Below, in pieces: positions 62,271 through 64,000 of a stretch of 64,000 bases of DNA. Source of the stretch: G965216905 sp965216905. Its GTDB lineage: Bacteria > Actinomycetota > Acidimicrobiia > Spongiisociales > ZC4RG35. Numbering within the stretch: position 1 is the first letter of the stretch; each line of letters starts with the position of its first letter. The notes beneath the pieces are model-generated. The model did not search any database. It was not told the origin of the DNA and saw only the letters and a program-made list of their open reading frames with translations. A program made the translations under genes and the position numbers. Location of the stretch: assembly GCA_965216905.1 (NCBI GenBank), contig OZ244213.1, positions 3,162,001-3,226,000 on the forward strand. The letters are read 5' to 3'.

Positions 62271-63420
62271 TCAACACGGAGAGCCGGCGGTCGCCAGCCA
62301 CCACCGGGGGGCGGGCCCGGACAGCTCCGCCACGACGTCGGCTCGGCCGGTGAACACGTCGACGGCTTCGAGCCTCCGCCCCTCCTCGCCCTCGGTGATC
62401 GATCAGCAGCTGATCGGGGCTCGTCCAGCCGATCCCGTGAAACTCCTGGGCACCCTGGAGTTCCTGCATGAGCGAACCGTCTTCGACCAAGTGCACCACC
62501 ACCCGACCGCTGGACCCCACCACCGCCAGGAACAACTGCGGAGCGAAGCATCCGTCGACGATCAGGTCCTCTCCCAGATCGACCTCGAAGGAAGAGACCG
62601 GTTGGCCTGTCCGGACGTCGACGATGTCGATCAGCGAGCCGGGCGACACCAGCGCCACCAGATCACCGCCGGCCGCCAGCCAGCCGCTCTGCTGAGGATC
62701 CCGCATTTCGATCGGCACGGGTTCGGTGCCGGGGGTCCAGAAGGCGAGCCGCCCGTGCCGCTGCTCGTCGGCCGGCCAGACCGCCAACCCGTCGGCCACC
62801 GCCCCAAACGGCGCCACCACCAGCCCTTCGGTGTCGAACCGTTCGCCGGCCTGCCCGGTGGTCACATCGATCCGCTGCACCCAGGCGTTCCCCTCTCCGA
62901 CCGCCCAAACCTCCCCCTCGGACACACCGGGAAGCAGCCAGCCGGCCGAGGCCAACGCCACCGGCGACGCGGCGGTGTCGAGGTCGACCAGGTAGGCGGT
63001 GTCGAGGTCGGAGAACACCACCTGCTCTCCCGGCATGATCAGCGGATGGGGGAAGTCGCCCGGGACGAGCGGGACCGAGCGCTCGGTGACCAGGCGACCG
63101 GCCACCCCCAGCACCCACATTCGGGCGCTGGACGGATCGGACGGGAACGGGGCGATCACCGCCGGGCCGCGGATCAAGGCCGCATCGGCCATGAGCCGGA
63201 CGGCCGTCGGCCCGGCGGACGGCAAGGTCGAGTGTGATGGCGGAGGCCCGGGACGGGAGGTCGCGGTGGGGGTGGTGGTCGTGGTGGACGGCGGATGGGT
63301 GCTGGCCGGCGGGTCGGGAGCCTCCAGCCGTTGCGGATCGGCCGGACGGGTGGCCGGTGGGGCGCACGCGATGGCCACAACAGCGAGCACCACCCACCCA
63401 CGGCGCGCCCATCGTCTCAC
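62271..63420 (-). pseudogene. Lipoprotein with beta-propeller-like repeats, frameshifted near the C-terminus
   Basis: From GTG 63420, a signal peptide with a lipobox-like VAIAC (Cys19) and a Pro/Thr-rich linker precede about 300 residues of repeats such as VVFSDLDTAYLVDLDTAASPVAL and LIDIVDVRTGQPVSSFEVDLGED, as in WD40/PQQ-like propellers. After SPDQLLI the frame turns into an Arg-rich shadow that runs to 62218. In the +1 frame, TEGEEGRRLEAVDVFTGRADVVAELSG continues the repeat and stops at 62271. A GATC duplication at 62397-62404 explains the shift. Function unknown. Confidence 0.7.
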
Positions 63421-64000
63421 TCCGTCACCGAGAACTCACCCCCGGGATGGACGGTGCCGTTGATCTGCACGTCGACGAGGTGGCGACCGGGATAGTGAGT
63501 GCGGGTCGAGTGCTGGCGTAGCGAGATCGTCTTGGACACGGTCGTTGCGTCACCGGCGCCGATCTGCCGTTCTGCGCCTTTGAAGACCTTGGGGCTGGTC
63601 GCTCCGCTGGCTTTGACGAAATGGACGATCAGGTCGACCAAAACCGGCGCCGGTTCGGTCTCCGGATTCACGAGTTCGACCGAGATCCGCACGGCTCCGC
63701 CGATGGCCACCGCTGCCGGTTCGAACCGGACCAAATCGACGCGGACGGGAGTGTCGGGACAGTATCCGAGGACGTCCAGGGCACCGGGATGCCCTTGCTT
63801 GACGAGGGTTCGCAACCCGTGCTTGACCAGCCGGGTGCGGTTGTCGTCGGTGTCCGCCATCCACCGTCGGGCGATGTCGACAACCAGGTCGGGATGGTCC
63901 TTCGAGATGTCGTTGAGGTTGTTGGAGACCGACCGCCGCACGTACTCGGCGGGGTCGTCCTTGAGCATCTCCAGCAGTTCGATCGCCGGGCCGGGGTCGT
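63417..64000 (-). CDS. HEAT-repeat DNA alkylation repair-like protein (N-terminus cut by window edge)
   Basis: The last 194 or so residues are visible; the start lies past base 64000. IELLEMLKDDPAEYVRRSVSNNLNDISKDHPDLVVDIARRWMAD is typical of the HEAT-like AlkC/AlkD repair group (conserved SVSNNLNDISK and LVKHGLRTLVKQGHP). A beta-rich C-terminal domain (from about VRVDLVRFEPAAVAIGG) follows, as in AlkC-type proteins with an immunoglobulin-like end. It would excise alkylated bases. The stop overlaps the GTG of the lipoprotein gene (GTGA). Confidence 0.85.
   Translation of the reverse strand, partial: DPGPAIELLEMLKDDPAEYVRRSVSNNLNDISKDHPDLVVDIARRWMADTDDNRTRLVKHGLRTLVKQGHPGALDVLGYCPDTPVRVDLVRFEPAAVAIGGAVRISVELVNPETEPAPVLVDLIVHFVKASGATSPKVFKGAERQIGAGDATTVSKTISLRQHSTRTHYPGRHLVDVQINGTVHPGGEFSVTE

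Overview
The window looks like a piece of a high-GC actinobacterial chromosome, probably from a deep-branching non-streptomycete lineage such as the Acidimicrobiia (the class is inference). Actinomycetota is indicated by a mycothiol synthase (mshD), the PIM lipid cluster pgsA-patA-pimA next to pdxS-pdxT-yebC and thrS, paired ArsA-like ATPases, an EF-G2-type factor, an MT0933-type small protein, and many TAnnnT -10 boxes placed 6-9 nt before start codons (leaderless mRNAs). No rRNA, tRNA, CRISPR array or mobile element was seen, and no gap between genes exceeds 300 bases.

Layout. 1-7.5 kb: YgfZ-like folate-binding protein (cut by the window edge), trpE, ccdA-like, MFS and MATE transporters, a PaaI-like thioesterase, EamA transporter and a small membrane protein. 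7.5-11.3 kb: a double-length ThyX-like protein, a 72-aa protein and two ArsA-like ATPases. 11.3-22.2 kb, mostly minus strand: yebC, pdxT, pdxS, pimA, patA, pgsA, then (after plus-strand EF-G2 and citrate synthase) a membrane protein and thrS. 22.4-28.3 kb: a degenerate phosphotransferase, zinc-ribbon protein, mshD, patatin, ankyrin protein, CBS protein and two related small proteins. 28.3-30.1 kb: a divergent two-component system sharing one symmetric promoter. 30.2-33.6 kb: a tightly overlapping sulfur-type operon (PocR-domain regulator, SQR-like flavoprotein, DUF1641, DsrC/TusE-like, DsrE-like). 33.8-38.4 kb, divergent from it: pyruvate:ferredoxin oxidoreductase (nifJ) and a dihydroorotate-dehydrogenase-like protein. 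38.4-48.5 kb: coiled-coil protein, VOC protein, ECF sigma/anti-sigma/YbjQ operon, ppdK, a frameshifted YdeI-like gene, MgtC, a metallopeptidase-like protein and a corrinoid protein/methyltransferase pair. 48.6-63.4 kb: a cello-oligosaccharide (possibly xylan) utilisation locus. The left end of the window has part of ygfZ; the right end has a HEAT-repeat DNA-alkylation-repair-like gene.

The sugar locus is controlled by a LacI-family regulator with a near-perfect copy of the CebR box (TGGGAGCGCTCCCA) at its own promoter and an exact copy in front of the ABC importer. The solute-binding lipoprotein and two permeases (no ATPase gene, as in CebEFG/MsiK systems) would bring in oligosaccharides. A surface GH3 with a CBM9-like module and an intracellular GH3 would cut them, and a large protein resembling a GH94-type phosphorylase sits between them. 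A CE7-type acetyl esterase lies convergent at the end.

The most noteworthy points are a nifJ gene whose only sensible start is ATA behind a perfect AGGAGG; the SQR/DUF1641/DsrC/DsrE operon; the exact CebR box and the unclassified glycoside-phosphorylase-like protein; symmetric divergent promoters (AGGGTACCCT, and AGGGTAAC-N13-GTTACCCT); and three separate single-frame shifts (near 44156, 61892 and 62397) that may be assembly errors or real decay.
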